Source of the DNA: an archaeon
GTDB lineage: Archaea > Nanobdellota > Nanobdellia > Woesearchaeales > ARS49
DNA: 34,461 bases
Reading direction: 5' to 3'
Assembly (NCBI GenBank): GCA_020051845.1
Contig: JAGVQG010000059.1
Location: 1-34,461 of the forward strand
Position 1 is the first letter of the stretch; each line of letters begins with the position of its first letter. Below the pieces are notes generated by a model. That model did no database searches and was not told the origin of the DNA. It saw only the letters and a list, made by a program, of their open reading frames with translations. A program made the position numbers and the translations under genes. This document shows positions 17,256 through 24,921 of the stretch, one piece after another.

Positions 17256-18317
17256 ATGGCGACGATAAACGGTCCTCTGGCGAGCGTTCAGGCAGTATAC
17301 GGCCGGCCGCTCAAGCCGCAAGATATCAGGATCAACCTGGATTATTTGAATAGGCAGGATTTCCTCGATCTTGACGCACGTATTGATATGATCTATCGGG
17401 AGGCGTTGGGAAATTTGGGCATAACACCCACCAATCCGATCAACCTGACGACAGACGCCGCGAAGCGCGTCCGCGAACACATGATTGGCATGAGGTCATG
17501 GCAGGAAGCGTATATGCGGGCTATGACCTATAGTGACGTCACGCCATCACACCGTCTTGAGCGTCAGATGGAGGCTATCTCAAATCCTTGGTCCAGCGAG
17601 ACGGCGGCGAACTTCACAAGCGTGCGTGATGAGGGCGGCAAGCTTGTCATCGATGTCAAGCTCGCTCATTTTTTCGCGACGCAGCTCAACAGGGCTGCCT
17701 TGTTGCCTGACAAACAGCTTGATAGCGCTTCTGTCTACGTGATCACCGAATTGTCGGTTGAGGGTGGCAAGCCGAGCGCGGTCTATCTTGGCACGCGCGG
17801 AGGCAGGACTTATGTGGGTGGGAAGACCGTCGTCGGCTCTGGCGGCGTGCGGCTCATGAAGCATCAAGACAGGTTCACCGTCGATCCGTTCGTGAACGCG
17901 GAAGCCGAGGTCCAGGAGGAGACTGGCATGAAACCGTCGGATTACGTCCTGCAGGGTATAATCGGCAGGTTCTGGGACGAGGGCATATCGCGCAACACGA
18001 ATCTGGTATTCCTCGCTACGACGCGTCACGACGAGTACACGCTGCGTCGCAAGTGGGAGATGAACGGCCACGCTGACAAGCGTGAACACCAGGGCCTCGA
18101 GTTCCCGTCGTTGCGTGTATTGCCGAGACTTGTCAAGGATCAGGCGACACTGAGCCACGAGCGTCCTGACTCGAGGCGGGTATATGATCCTAACCGGCCG
18201 CTGCTAGCTCCAGCCACAGGCGCGCTGCTGACATACATGAAGTGGAATGGTATGTTGGCGTCGGATAGTGAAGGCGTGCTGGAAAGCCTTTCAGGGAATT
18301 ATGAAGTTCTAAGTTAA
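17256..18317 (+). CDS. Nudix-like hydrolase domain protein
   Basis: A 353-residue soluble protein. The second half holds a recognisable part of a Nudix box, NAEAEVQEETGMKPSD (Glu218, Glu221, Glu222, Gly224), preceded by a Gly-rich GGRTYVGGKTVVGSGG stretch and followed by strands (VFLATTRHDEYTLRR). The usual REUxEExGU reads AEVQEETGM, so the Arg is Ala and the first half of the box is poorly conserved. Nudix enzymes cleave nucleoside diphosphates linked to other groups; the substrate cannot be told. The N-terminal 120 residues are helical and unassigned. It has its own promoter and ends 13 bases from the convergent SRP54 gene. Confidence 0.7.
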   Translation: MATINGPLASVQAVYGRPLKPQDIRINLDYLNRQDFLDLDARIDMIYREALGNLGITPTNPINLTTDAAKRVREHMIGMRSWQEAYMRAMTYSDVTPSHRLERQMEAISNPWSSETAANFTSVRDEGGKLVIDVKLAHFFATQLNRAALLPDKQLDSASVYVITELSVEGGKPSAVYLGTRGGRTYVGGKTVVGSGGVRLMKHQDRFTVDPFVNAEAEVQEETGMKPSDYVLQGIIGRFWDEGISRNTNLVFLATTRHDEYTLRRKWEMNGHADKREHQGLEFPSLRVLPRLVKDQATLSHERPDSRRVYDPNRPLLAPATGALLTYMKWNGMLASDSEGVLESLSGNYEVLS

Positions 18318-18330
18318 GAAAAAGACACCA

Positions 18331-19677
18331 TCACTTCATCTTCAACTGTCCTGATTGCAACTGCTTCATTATCTTCTCGGGCGAGCCGCCTTTCATCATC
18401 TTGACGAGCTTCTTGCTCTGCTTGTATTGCTTGAGCAGGTCGCGGATCTCGGTCACCGGAAGGCCCGATCCTGCGGAGATGCGGTCGATGCGCTGGGCGT
18501 CGATGAGTTCAGGGTCCTCAAGCTCGGCTTTTGTCATGGAGCCCATGGCGTACTTCCATTTCTTGAGTTTTCCTTCCTGTAATTGGAGCGCTTCTTTTGG
18601 CATCTGCAGCGAGCCCATGCCAGGTATCATCTCGAGGACTTTGCCGAGTGGTCCCATCTTGCTCATGGCTTCCATCTGCTGGGCTAGGTCGATGAGGTTG
18701 AATTCGCCTTGGAGGAGTTTCTTCTCCATGTCCTTGGCGTCCTCTTCGTTGATCGCGTCCTTCGCTTTCTCGAGCAGCGCTTCTATGTCGCCCATGCCGA
18801 GCAAGCGTCCGATGAAACCTTTCGGGTTGAATGGTTCCAGGTCGTCGATGCGCTCGCCCACGCCTATGAACTTCACTGGCGCGCCTGTCGCGGCGCATGC
18901 TGACAGCGCTCCGCCGCCTTTTGCAGTGCCGTCCATCTTGGTGACTATGACTCCTGAGACGCCGCAGGTGTCGTGGAACTTCTGCGCCTGTGTCTGCGCT
19001 GTCTGTCCTGTGTCTGCGCCGATCACGAGCAGCACTTCATGCGGGTTCGCCGTGCTGTTTATGGCGCCGATCTCCTGGATGAGGTCGTCGGAAAGCGCGT
19101 CCCTTCCTGCCGTGTCGATGATTATGACGTCGTACTTCTCGTATTCTTTCGAGTTGGCGTGGTAGACCGCGAGCGGGTTCTTCTCTTCGATGTCTGAGAA
19201 GACGGTGACGTTTGTCTGCCTGCCTAGCTGTTGGAGCTGGTGCATCGCGGCCGGGCGGTGGACATCTAGTCCGACAAGCGCGACTTTCATGCCTCGCTTG
19301 GAGAAGTATTTCGCGAGCTTTCCAGTGGTTGTGGTTTTGCCTGCTCCGAAGAGGCCGACCATCATTATCTTGAGCGGTTTCTTCTCGGGCTGTGCGATGA
19401 CTGTCTTGTCGCCGCCTACGAACTTCACCAATTCCTCGTACACTATGTTGATGAGCTGCTCCTTCTTTGTGAGGCCAGGAGGTGTCGGTTCTTTCTTGAT
19501 GCGGTCCTTTATGGCTTGGGTGAGGACGAAGACGAGCTTCACGTTCACGTCAGCCGAGAGCAAGGCCTTCTGTATGTCCTTGACAAGCTCGTTTATCAGC
19601 TTGTCATCGACGAACATGGCTTGTGCTATCTTGGACAATGTCGCCTTGAGGCTGCTGCCGAGGTTGTCGAGGACCAT
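18331..19677 (-). CDS. srp54: Signal recognition particle GTPase SRP54
   Basis: The protein subunit of the signal recognition particle, which binds signal sequences and SRP RNA and docks with FtsY at the membrane. The 448 residues show the N domain (1-90), the GTPase domain with G1 GLFGAGKTTTTGKL (108-121), the SRP-type GLDVHRPAAMHQL, G3 DTAGRD (188-193), G4 TKMD (246-249) and GTAKGGGALS, and the Met-rich M domain (about 300-448) ending in KQLQSGQLKMK. Length matches archaeal SRP54. Single gene with a TATA box at 19701-19708, probably leaderless; T-rich sequence after the stop probably terminates it. Confidence 0.98.
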   Translation of the reverse strand: MVLDNLGSSLKATLSKIAQAMFVDDKLINELVKDIQKALLSADVNVKLVFVLTQAIKDRIKKEPTPPGLTKKEQLINIVYEELVKFVGGDKTVIAQPEKKPLKIMMVGLFGAGKTTTTGKLAKYFSKRGMKVALVGLDVHRPAAMHQLQQLGRQTNVTVFSDIEEKNPLAVYHANSKEYEKYDVIIIDTAGRDALSDDLIQEIGAINSTANPHEVLLVIGADTGQTAQTQAQKFHDTCGVSGVIVTKMDGTAKGGGALSACAATGAPVKFIGVGERIDDLEPFNPKGFIGRLLGMGDIEALLEKAKDAINEEDAKDMEKKLLQGEFNLIDLAQQMEAMSKMGPLGKVLEMIPGMGSLQMPKEALQLQEGKLKKWKYAMGSMTKAELEDPELIDAQRIDRISAGSGLPVTEIRDLLKQYKQSKKLVKMMKGGSPEKIMKQLQSGQLKMK

Positions 19678-19700
19678 GGGGTGGATTCACTTGCCAGGGC

Positions 19701-19708
19701 TTTTTAAT
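19701..19708 (-). promoter_or_regulatory. TATA box of srp54
   Basis: ATTAAAAA on the minus strand, 24 bases before the ATG at 19677. Confidence 0.55.
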
Positions 19709-19786
19709 GTTTTGGAGGAATACTGCTCTGTTGAAAGTTTTTGAGAGATATATTCCCTGGTTATGGTTTTGGCGTCCAACAATGAC

Positions 19787-19792
19787 TTTAAA
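19787..19792 (+). promoter_or_regulatory. TATA box that sets the start of the HAD gene
   Basis: TTTAAA in CTTTAAAG, 22 bases before the ATG at 19814. It lies inside the longer frame from 19763 and so makes the later ATG the likely start. Confidence 0.55.
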
Positions 19793-19813
19793 GGGGTGGT
19801 TCCTATCGAAGGT

Positions 19814-20545
19814 ATGGATGTCTCTTTTTGCGTGTTCGACTGGAGCGGGGTCATCAGCGACGACCGCAGGCCGGTGTTCGCTGCCAACAACACCATTCTG
19901 GAAAAGCTCGGCCATCCTGTGATGAAGGACTATGATGATTGGCTGCCGACTGTCAAGCTGACTGTGCAGGATTTCTGGGAAGCGCGGGGAATTGAGGATG
20001 ATTGGCGCGGCAAGGAGGCAGGGCGTGTCTTGGCAGGGTTGGGCGATGATGATCGGAAGACGATCACCCATGTCTATGGCTCGTTCTTTGACTTGTTGTT
20101 CGCCAACTACAAAGCTGCTTACGAGGAGGAGGTCAGATCAGGCAACAGTTCAGTCGCCTACGCTGACGCGAAGTCAGCGCTTTCGCGCATCAAGGGTAGC
20201 GGTCGTACCATCGCCGTGTTGAGCAGCCATCCTGCGAGTACGTTGTTGGCAGAGGCCGAGCGCTACGGCGTCGCAGGCCTTCTTTCAAAGGTCGTCGGCA
20301 GCGCAAGAGAGAAGGTCGAGGGTCTTGCGAATATGTGCGCGTACATGGGATTCGTTCCGAACAAGACTCTTTACACAGGCGACACTATCTATGACGTGCG
20401 CGCGGGCAAGGGCGCTGGCTGCGCGACCGCGGCTGTCACGACCGGCTACCATCTGCGTCCTGCGCTTGAGGCAGAGCAGCCTGACATATTGGTCGGCTCG
20501 CTGACAGAGCTTGTGGCTTTGCTTGAGATTACCGATGCTCACTGA
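19814..20545 (+). CDS. HAD-superfamily hydrolase with altered first motif
   Basis: A 243-residue haloacid-dehalogenase-like protein. Motif I is VFDWSGVI (nucleophile Asp9), motif II VLSSHP, the lysine motif SAREKVEGL, and motif IV YTGDTIYDVRAGKGAG, all in normal order, with a helical cap between motifs I and II (about residues 25-110). The Asp two residues after the nucleophile, the general acid of HAD phosphatases, is Ser11 here. HAD subfamilies that lack it are not simple phosphatases, so the chemistry may differ. Divergent from srp54 and upstream of the MBL operon, which has its own promoter. Confidence 0.85.
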   Translation: MDVSFCVFDWSGVISDDRRPVFAANNTILEKLGHPVMKDYDDWLPTVKLTVQDFWEARGIEDDWRGKEAGRVLAGLGDDDRKTITHVYGSFFDLLFANYKAAYEEEVRSGNSSVAYADAKSALSRIKGSGRTIAVLSSHPASTLLAEAERYGVAGLLSKVVGSAREKVEGLANMCAYMGFVPNKTLYTGDTIYDVRAGKGAGCATAAVTTGYHLRPALEAEQPDILVGSLTELVALLEITDAH

Positions 20546-20557
20546 GCTGCGCAAACG

Positions 20558-20565
20558 TTTAAATA
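20558..20565 (+). promoter_or_regulatory. TATA box of the MBL/DUF1385 operon
   Basis: TTTAAATA ends 23 bases before the ATG at 20588, favouring that codon over the in-frame TTG two codons earlier. Confidence 0.65.
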
Positions 20566-20587
20566 CGCCGCCCACAGGTCGTTGTCC

Positions 20588-21226
20588 ATGGAATTGACCT
20601 GGTTCGGCCACGCGAGCGTCCGCATCGTCACCAAAGAGGGGGTCGTCATCTACATCGATCCTTTCGCCGGTGATGAGGGCTGGTATGACAAGCAGGCTGA
20701 CCTGGTGCTTGTCACGCACAATGATTATGATCATCTTAAGGAGTCGTTGATGCACAAGTTGATCGGCGATGATTGCGTGATCCTGGGTCCTTCTGCCGTG
20801 CGCACCCATCACCAGGAGGTCAAGCCGGTCTGGCCCAATGAGTCGCACGAGATCAAGGGTGTCAAGATCAAGGTCGTTGACGCCTATGCTATTGGTAAGA
20901 AGGTGCATCCCAAGGGCGAGGGTGTTGGCTACGTCCTGGAGTTCGACGGAACTTCGGTCTATGTCGCCGGTGACACTGATTTCATCCCGGAGATGCGGAA
21001 GATCCGCGCTGACATTGTGGTGTTGCCTGTCGGCGGCACGTTCACGATGTCTGCGAAGGAAGCCGCTGAGGTGGTGCTTGGCATGAAGCCGAAGCACGCG
21101 ATCCCCTACCACTGGGGTTCTATCGTCGGCCATCTGGACGACGCCGAGAATTTCAAGGATATAGTCGACAGCGCAGGGCTGACGACGGTCCATATAATGC
21201 ATCCTGATCAGACGGTCCAACTATGA
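20588..21226 (+). CDS. Metallo-beta-lactamase-fold hydrolase (UPF0173/UlaG-like)
   Basis: A 212-residue MBL-fold enzyme. It opens with the family's strand MELTWFGHASVRI, then IDPFAG, the metal motif THNDYDHL (H-x-D-x-D-H instead of the usual HxHxDH), VAGDTDF, VLPVGGTFTMSAKEAA and a C-terminal YHWGSIVGHLDD. These match the short metal-dependent hydrolases of the UPF0173/UlaG group, which have no signal peptide and uncertain substrates. The stop overlaps the DUF1385 start by 4 bases, so it heads a translationally coupled three-gene operon. Confidence 0.9.
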   Translation: MELTWFGHASVRIVTKEGVVIYIDPFAGDEGWYDKQADLVLVTHNDYDHLKESLMHKLIGDDCVILGPSAVRTHHQEVKPVWPNESHEIKGVKIKVVDAYAIGKKVHPKGEGVGYVLEFDGTSVYVAGDTDFIPEMRKIRADIVVLPVGGTFTMSAKEAAEVVLGMKPKHAIPYHWGSIVGHLDDAENFKDIVDSAGLTTVHIMHPDQTVQL

Positions 21227-22071
21227 AAACGCAATACGTGGGCGGGCAGGCGATCATCGAGGGTGTTATGATGAAGGGGCCTGGTGGCATTGCCGCTGCC
21301 GTGCGCAAGCCGAATGGTTCGATAGCAGTGAAGAAGATGGTGAACAAGAGCATCACGCGCTTCTTCCCTTTCGGCCTTCCATTCATCCGTGGCATGATTT
21401 TCCTTTTTGAGATGCTGATCGTCGGCATCGATGCGTTGGCGTGGAGCGCGAACCAGCAGGTCAGCAAGAAGGAGGCCATTTCTGGCGGCGAGTTGGCTTT
21501 GACCATGTTGGTATCTCTGGCCATCGCCATAGGCTTGTTCCTTGCATTGCCCTATGCGGCAGCATGGTTGGCCTTGGGCCACAATCCTGGGAGCGTGCTG
21601 TTCAATCTGCTCGAGGGTGTTGTCAGGCTTGTCCTTTTCCTGTTGTACATATTCCTTATCGGCCTTGCGCCTGATGTGAAGCGGCTTTACCAGTATCATG
21701 GCGCTGAGCACGCCGCAGTCAACTGCCACGAGCACGGCAAGCAGTTGACAGTGGAGAACGCCATGCGTTTCTCGACTGTCCACATCCGTTGCGGAACAAG
21801 CTTGCTGATATACGTGCTCGCGATAAGCATAGTTGTCTTCTCGCTCCTTAACACTGGTGTTTGGTACTACAATGTGCTGCTGCGGCTTCTTGTGGTGCCG
21901 CTTATCGGTGGCATCGGCTACGAGCTGTTGCGCCTTAGCGCGCGTTTCAAGGATAATCCTGTGTTCTGGCTGCTCACCTTGCCGGGCAGGCTTACGCAGC
22001 GCATTACCACACAACGGCCTGATGCCGAACAGGTCGAGGTAGCGATTGTCGCGCTGAAGAAGGCGCTATGA
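21223..22071 (+). CDS. DUF1385 (YqhQ-like) membrane protein
   Basis: A 282-residue membrane protein of the DUF1385 family. The start VGGQAIIEGVMMKGP, the later YQYHGAEHAAVNCHEHG and the STVHIRCGTS motif are the family hallmarks; the His, Glu and Cys residues suggest a metal centre facing the cytoplasm. Hydrophobic segments lie at about 45-70, 90-115, 120-145, 190-210 and 215-235. The biochemical role of the family is not established. It overlaps both the MBL gene before it and a 54-residue membrane protein after it by ATGA, so the three products are made together. Confidence 0.92.
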   Translation: MKTQYVGGQAIIEGVMMKGPGGIAAAVRKPNGSIAVKKMVNKSITRFFPFGLPFIRGMIFLFEMLIVGIDALAWSANQQVSKKEAISGGELALTMLVSLAIAIGLFLALPYAAAWLALGHNPGSVLFNLLEGVVRLVLFLLYIFLIGLAPDVKRLYQYHGAEHAAVNCHEHGKQLTVENAMRFSTVHIRCGTSLLIYVLAISIVVFSLLNTGVWYYNVLLRLLVVPLIGGIGYELLRLSARFKDNPVFWLLTLPGRLTQRITTQRPDAEQVEVAIVALKKAL

Positions 22072-22232
22072 TCGTTTCGATGAGGAAGGTCATCGCAGTG
22101 GTCCTTTCATTGGTTTTGATTGTCGTCCTTTCTCTTGCCACAGCGAAGATCATCAACTGGCTTTGGTTCTATGGTGTCGCGGCGGTCGCTTCGCTGTATG
22201 TGTGGTTGATCAACAGAAGGACCAAAGATTGA
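22068..22232 (+). CDS. 54-residue membrane microprotein
   Basis: A short gene coupled to the DUF1385 gene by a 4-base ATGA overlap. The product has a basic start (MIVSMRKV), a helix (VIAVVLSLVLIVVLSLATA), a short Lys-containing turn and a second helix (INWLWFYGVAAVASLYVWLI), ending in NRRTKD. Two membrane passes with both ends inside are likely from the positive charges. No family is recognised; the strict coupling suggests a small subunit or helper of the DUF1385 protein. Confidence 0.6.
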   Translation: MIVSMRKVIAVVLSLVLIVVLSLATAKIINWLWFYGVAAVASLYVWLINRRTKD

Positions 22233-22263
22233 AAGAATCAGAATAAAAAATAAAAATCAGCGC

Positions 22264-22512
22264 TTAAAACTTGCCGTGTGCGCCGCAGCATTCAACGGAC
22301 TTCCACTTGGCCATCTTGCCGAAGCCGAAGATTATGAACGCCAGTGCGTACCATGCGGCCACTGTCACGAATGTCGCTTCGCCGCTCCATTGAGCCTGCA
22401 CAGTCATTATCGCCACATAGAATCCTACGGACATAACGACAGCTGCGACGATCATCCAGACGAATTCGCGCGGTCCACATGTGCATGTGGGGCACGTGTT
22501 CTTCTTTGCCAT
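22264..22512 (-). CDS. Small membrane protein with Cys motifs at both ends
   Basis: An 82-residue protein with CPTCTCG at residues 7-13, two membrane helices (about 18-38 and 47-66) and a C-terminal ECCGAHGKF. Both Cys clusters should lie on the same side of the membrane and may form one metal or redox site. AGAGGTGG 7 bases before the ATG is a good ribosome site. TATA-like elements are at 22576-22583 and 22533-22538, with an inverted repeat AGTCA-GTG-TGACT (22538-22550) between them as a possible operator. No family is recognised. Confidence 0.7.
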   Translation of the reverse strand: MAKKNTCPTCTCGPREFVWMIVAAVVMSVGFYVAIMTVQAQWSGEATFVTVAAWYALAFIIFGFGKMAKWKSVECCGAHGKF

Positions 22513-22696
22513 CCCAAACCACCTCTCTTTTGTTTATAGTCAGTGTGACTAGTGTTCCGACTAATACGCCTCCTGTTTATAAAGATTGCGTTATCTATGG
22601 ACGGAGATTGTGCTGTGTTGTGTCGCGTCATTTTGTTATTGGCTTCCCCGGGTCCCTTTTTATTTCACTACTTTATAATGCTAACACTTGGAAACA

Positions 22697-22704
22697 TTTA
22701 AATA
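22697..22704 (+). promoter_or_regulatory. TATA box of the 22727 gene
   Basis: TTTAAATA ends 23 bases before the ATG at 22727. Confidence 0.65.
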
Positions 22705-22726
22705 GGGGTTCTTCTCACTGTGCACC

Positions 22727-23218
22727 ATGGTAGATGCCACTCCTAACGCAGCCAGATTCGATTCTGAACTTGAAAGGGAAGTCAAAAGAGCATACGATGA
22801 ACCTTCTACGGCAGGTCCTGGTGTTGTCTTCCTCAAGCCCCGCAATAGGTCTGAGTTGAATGATCTCAAGAATATCATGGTCGGGATAGCCACCAATCAC
22901 GAAATCGACTTCGGCAGGGAGCGCAACCCAATGTGGGCCAATCTGATCGCAGTAGACGACAAGTATGCTACATGCCTGGCTCTTTTCGCCTATGGTGACG
23001 GTGATATGGAAAGGATAAGTGGGCTCACAGTCGCAGAGGTCAGGAAAACGACGGAACTGATGAAGAGAAGTCCGATCGAGTGTTACGTCGGATTCGCAGG
23101 CTATGAGCCTAGTGGTAAGGACACTGCTAAGGAGATAGTCAGGCGCGCCGGCCTTATGATCGAGGATGCCGAGAAGCCAACGGGTTTGGAGAAGAAACTG
23201 GATCCTCCGAAACCGTGA
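22727..23218 (+). CDS. Soluble protein of unknown function
   Basis: A 163-residue protein without signal peptide or membrane segment. It looks alpha/beta: helix (FDSELEREVKRAYDE), strand (GPGVVFLKPR), helix (SELNDLKNIMVGIATNHE), strand (NLIAVDDKYATCLALFAYGDG), helix (LTVAEVRKTTELMKRS), strand (ECYVGFAGYEPSG) and a last helix (KDTAKEIVRRAGLMIEDAEK), with a Lys/Pro-rich tail. I recognise no family. It has its own TATA box and is probably leaderless; the next gene on the right is convergent. Confidence 0.65.
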   Translation: MVDATPNAARFDSELEREVKRAYDEPSTAGPGVVFLKPRNRSELNDLKNIMVGIATNHEIDFGRERNPMWANLIAVDDKYATCLALFAYGDGDMERISGLTVAEVRKTTELMKRSPIECYVGFAGYEPSGKDTAKEIVRRAGLMIEDAEKPTGLEKKLDPPKP

Positions 23219-23241
23219 ATGTTGTGTTGAATCCGTTTTTT

Positions 23242-23748
23242 CTAGCTGAACCAGCTCATTATCGTCAGGAAGATCTTCGCCATGCCGGTCTTGACTGTGG
23301 ATGCGACCGTCCTTGGAGTGTAGGTTATCTCGCCGTTGTCCAGCGCCTGCTTGAGCTGGCTTGCCTGGTCATTTGATCCTGCGATGTCGTTGATGGTCTT
23401 CTCGCTGACGCGCATGTCCATGGTGTAAGCATCGAAGCTTCCGCGGGTGATTGTCGTTATCAGGCCGTTCTCGGTCTCGATGCTCACGTGGTCGAGGTTT
23501 CCGTTGTCGCGCGTCACCGTCACATTGAGTCTCTCGTTCCCGAATATGGTCTTGACGAAGCTAGGAACGCGTTCGATGTTGTTGTTGTAGAGGTCCCTTG
23601 ACGTGTCCAGGTTTCCCAGTGCCTGTTCTGCGTTGCTTATCTCTGCGACCACCATGCCTGTGGGTGAGAACTTGTAGTTTTCTGAGACGAAAAGGAACAG
23701 TCCGGCTATCATCAGTATCGAGAAAAGATGGAATGGCCTTAGTTTCAT
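23242..23748 (-). CDS. Membrane-anchored exported protein, unknown function
   Basis: A 168-residue protein with an N-terminal hydrophobic anchor (MKLRPFHLFSILMIAGLFLFVSENY) and an outside domain with beta strands (RLNVTVTRDNGNLDHVSIETENGLITTITRGSFDAYTMDMRVSEKTI) and a helical end. The SPTGMVVAEI segment after the anchor is a pattern common to archaeal exported proteins. No family is recognised. The ATG at 23748 is chosen because a TTTTATATA box at 23781-23789 would start transcription after any longer frame begins. Divergent from mnmA, whose TATA box lies in the same 90-base gap. Confidence 0.65.
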   Translation of the reverse strand: MKLRPFHLFSILMIAGLFLFVSENYKFSPTGMVVAEISNAEQALGNLDTSRDLYNNNIERVPSFVKTIFGNERLNVTVTRDNGNLDHVSIETENGLITTITRGSFDAYTMDMRVSEKTINDIAGSNDQASQLKQALDNGEITYTPRTVASTVKTGMAKIFLTIMSWFS

Positions 23749-23806
23749 GTTCTCACCGGTCTTGGAAGCGGTGTTGGTTGTATATAAAACCTTCAGCGCA
23801 GCTATG

Positions 23807-23814
23807 TTTTTATT
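23807..23814 (+). promoter_or_regulatory. TATA box of mnmA
   Basis: TTTTTATT ends 23 bases before the ATG at 23837 and excludes the upstream frame extension to 23747. Confidence 0.55.
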
Positions 23815-23836
23815 CAGATGGCCTTCCCAGCAGGAT

Positions 23837-24883
23837 ATGAAGATCGCAGTCCTTCTATCGGGCGGTGTCGACAGTTCAGTGGCGCTCGCCATGCTAAAGG
23901 AGCAGGGCCATGATTGCACCGCGTTCTACCTGAAGATATGGCTCGAGGACGAGCTGGCGTCTCTTGGCAGCTGCCCCTGGGAAGAGGATCTGTCCTACGC
24001 GCAGAAGGTGTGCGACCTGTTGAAGGTGCCGTTGAAGGTCGTCAATCTCCAGAAGGAGTATTGGGATAGGGTGGTGGCATATGTCATCGCAGAGGTCAGG
24101 GCAGGAAGGACGCCGAATCCTGATATGCTGTGCAACGAGCGCGTGAAGTTCGGCGCTTTCTATGATAGTATCGACTCGAGCTTTGACAAGGTCGCGACAG
24201 GTCATTATGCGGATGTCGAAGGATCTGGCGGGATTTTCAGGCTCTGCCGCGTGCCTGATCCTGTCAAGGACCAGACCTATTTCCTGGCGGGTCTTTCACA
24301 GGTCCAGTTGTCGCGCGCGTTGTTCCCGATAGGCAGGATGCTGAAGAAAGAGGTGCGCGACCTGGCGAAGATGCTGGACTTGCCCAACAAGGACCGCAAG
24401 GACTCGCAGGGCATATGTTTCCTCGGAAAGATAGACTATGATGAGTTCATCAGACGGCATCTCGGCGAGAAAGAGGGGGACCTTGTCGATGTCGACACAG
24501 GGAAGGTCGTCGGAAAACATAAGGGTTTCTGGTTCTACACAGCAGGCCAGCGTCATGGTATTCCTTTGCACGCTGGTCCTTGGTATGTCATGAACAAAGA
24601 TGCGGACAAGAACATAGTATACATCTCGAACAAGTACAAGAAGGAGAAGGTGCGTGACAGGTTCGTTGTCGGAGAGGTGCGTTGGATCGCGGGCTCTCCG
24701 CCGTCGGATGGTCTTCTCGTCAAATTACGTCATGGCCCCAACCTTTACGCTTGTGTATTGACTGCCCGGACCGATGGTCGTTTCGACGTCGTCATCGACG
24801 GCAACGACCAGGGCATAGCTCCTGGCCAGTTCGCGGTTTTCTATGATGGGAAGTATTGCTACGGCTGCGGGGTCATCATCTAA
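23837..24883 (+). CDS. mnmA: tRNA 2-thiouridylase MnmA
   Basis: Adds sulfur to U34 of tRNAs for Lys, Glu and Gln. The 348-residue protein has the PP-loop SGGVDSS (8-14) for ATP, the nucleophile Cys99 in NPDMLCNERVKF, the second cysteine Cys194 in DSQGICFLG, the KDQTYFLAGLS motif and the C-terminal tRNA-binding part (FWFYTAGQRHGIPL to the end). MnmA is the bacterial and mitochondrial route; most archaea instead use Ncs6/NcsA-type enzymes. It needs a sulfur donor, and no TusA or desulfurase gene is visible nearby. Single gene with its own promoter; the SDR promoter begins 8 bases after its stop. Confidence 0.96.
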   Translation: MKIAVLLSGGVDSSVALAMLKEQGHDCTAFYLKIWLEDELASLGSCPWEEDLSYAQKVCDLLKVPLKVVNLQKEYWDRVVAYVIAEVRAGRTPNPDMLCNERVKFGAFYDSIDSSFDKVATGHYADVEGSGGIFRLCRVPDPVKDQTYFLAGLSQVQLSRALFPIGRMLKKEVRDLAKMLDLPNKDRKDSQGICFLGKIDYDEFIRRHLGEKEGDLVDVDTGKVVGKHKGFWFYTAGQRHGIPLHAGPWYVMNKDADKNIVYISNKYKKEKVRDRFVVGEVRWIAGSPPSDGLLVKLRHGPNLYACVLTARTDGRFDVVIDGNDQGIAPGQFAVFYDGKYCYGCGVII

Positions 24884-24890
24884 TCGATGC

Positions 24891-24898
24891 CTATAAAA
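24891..24898 (+). promoter_or_regulatory. TATA box of the SDR gene
   Basis: CTATAAAA ends 24 bases before the ATG at 24922 and only 8 bases after the mnmA stop, so the SDR gene is independently transcribed. Confidence 0.6.
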
Positions 24899-24921
24899 AC
24901 ACCGGCAGCTATTCAATCATC

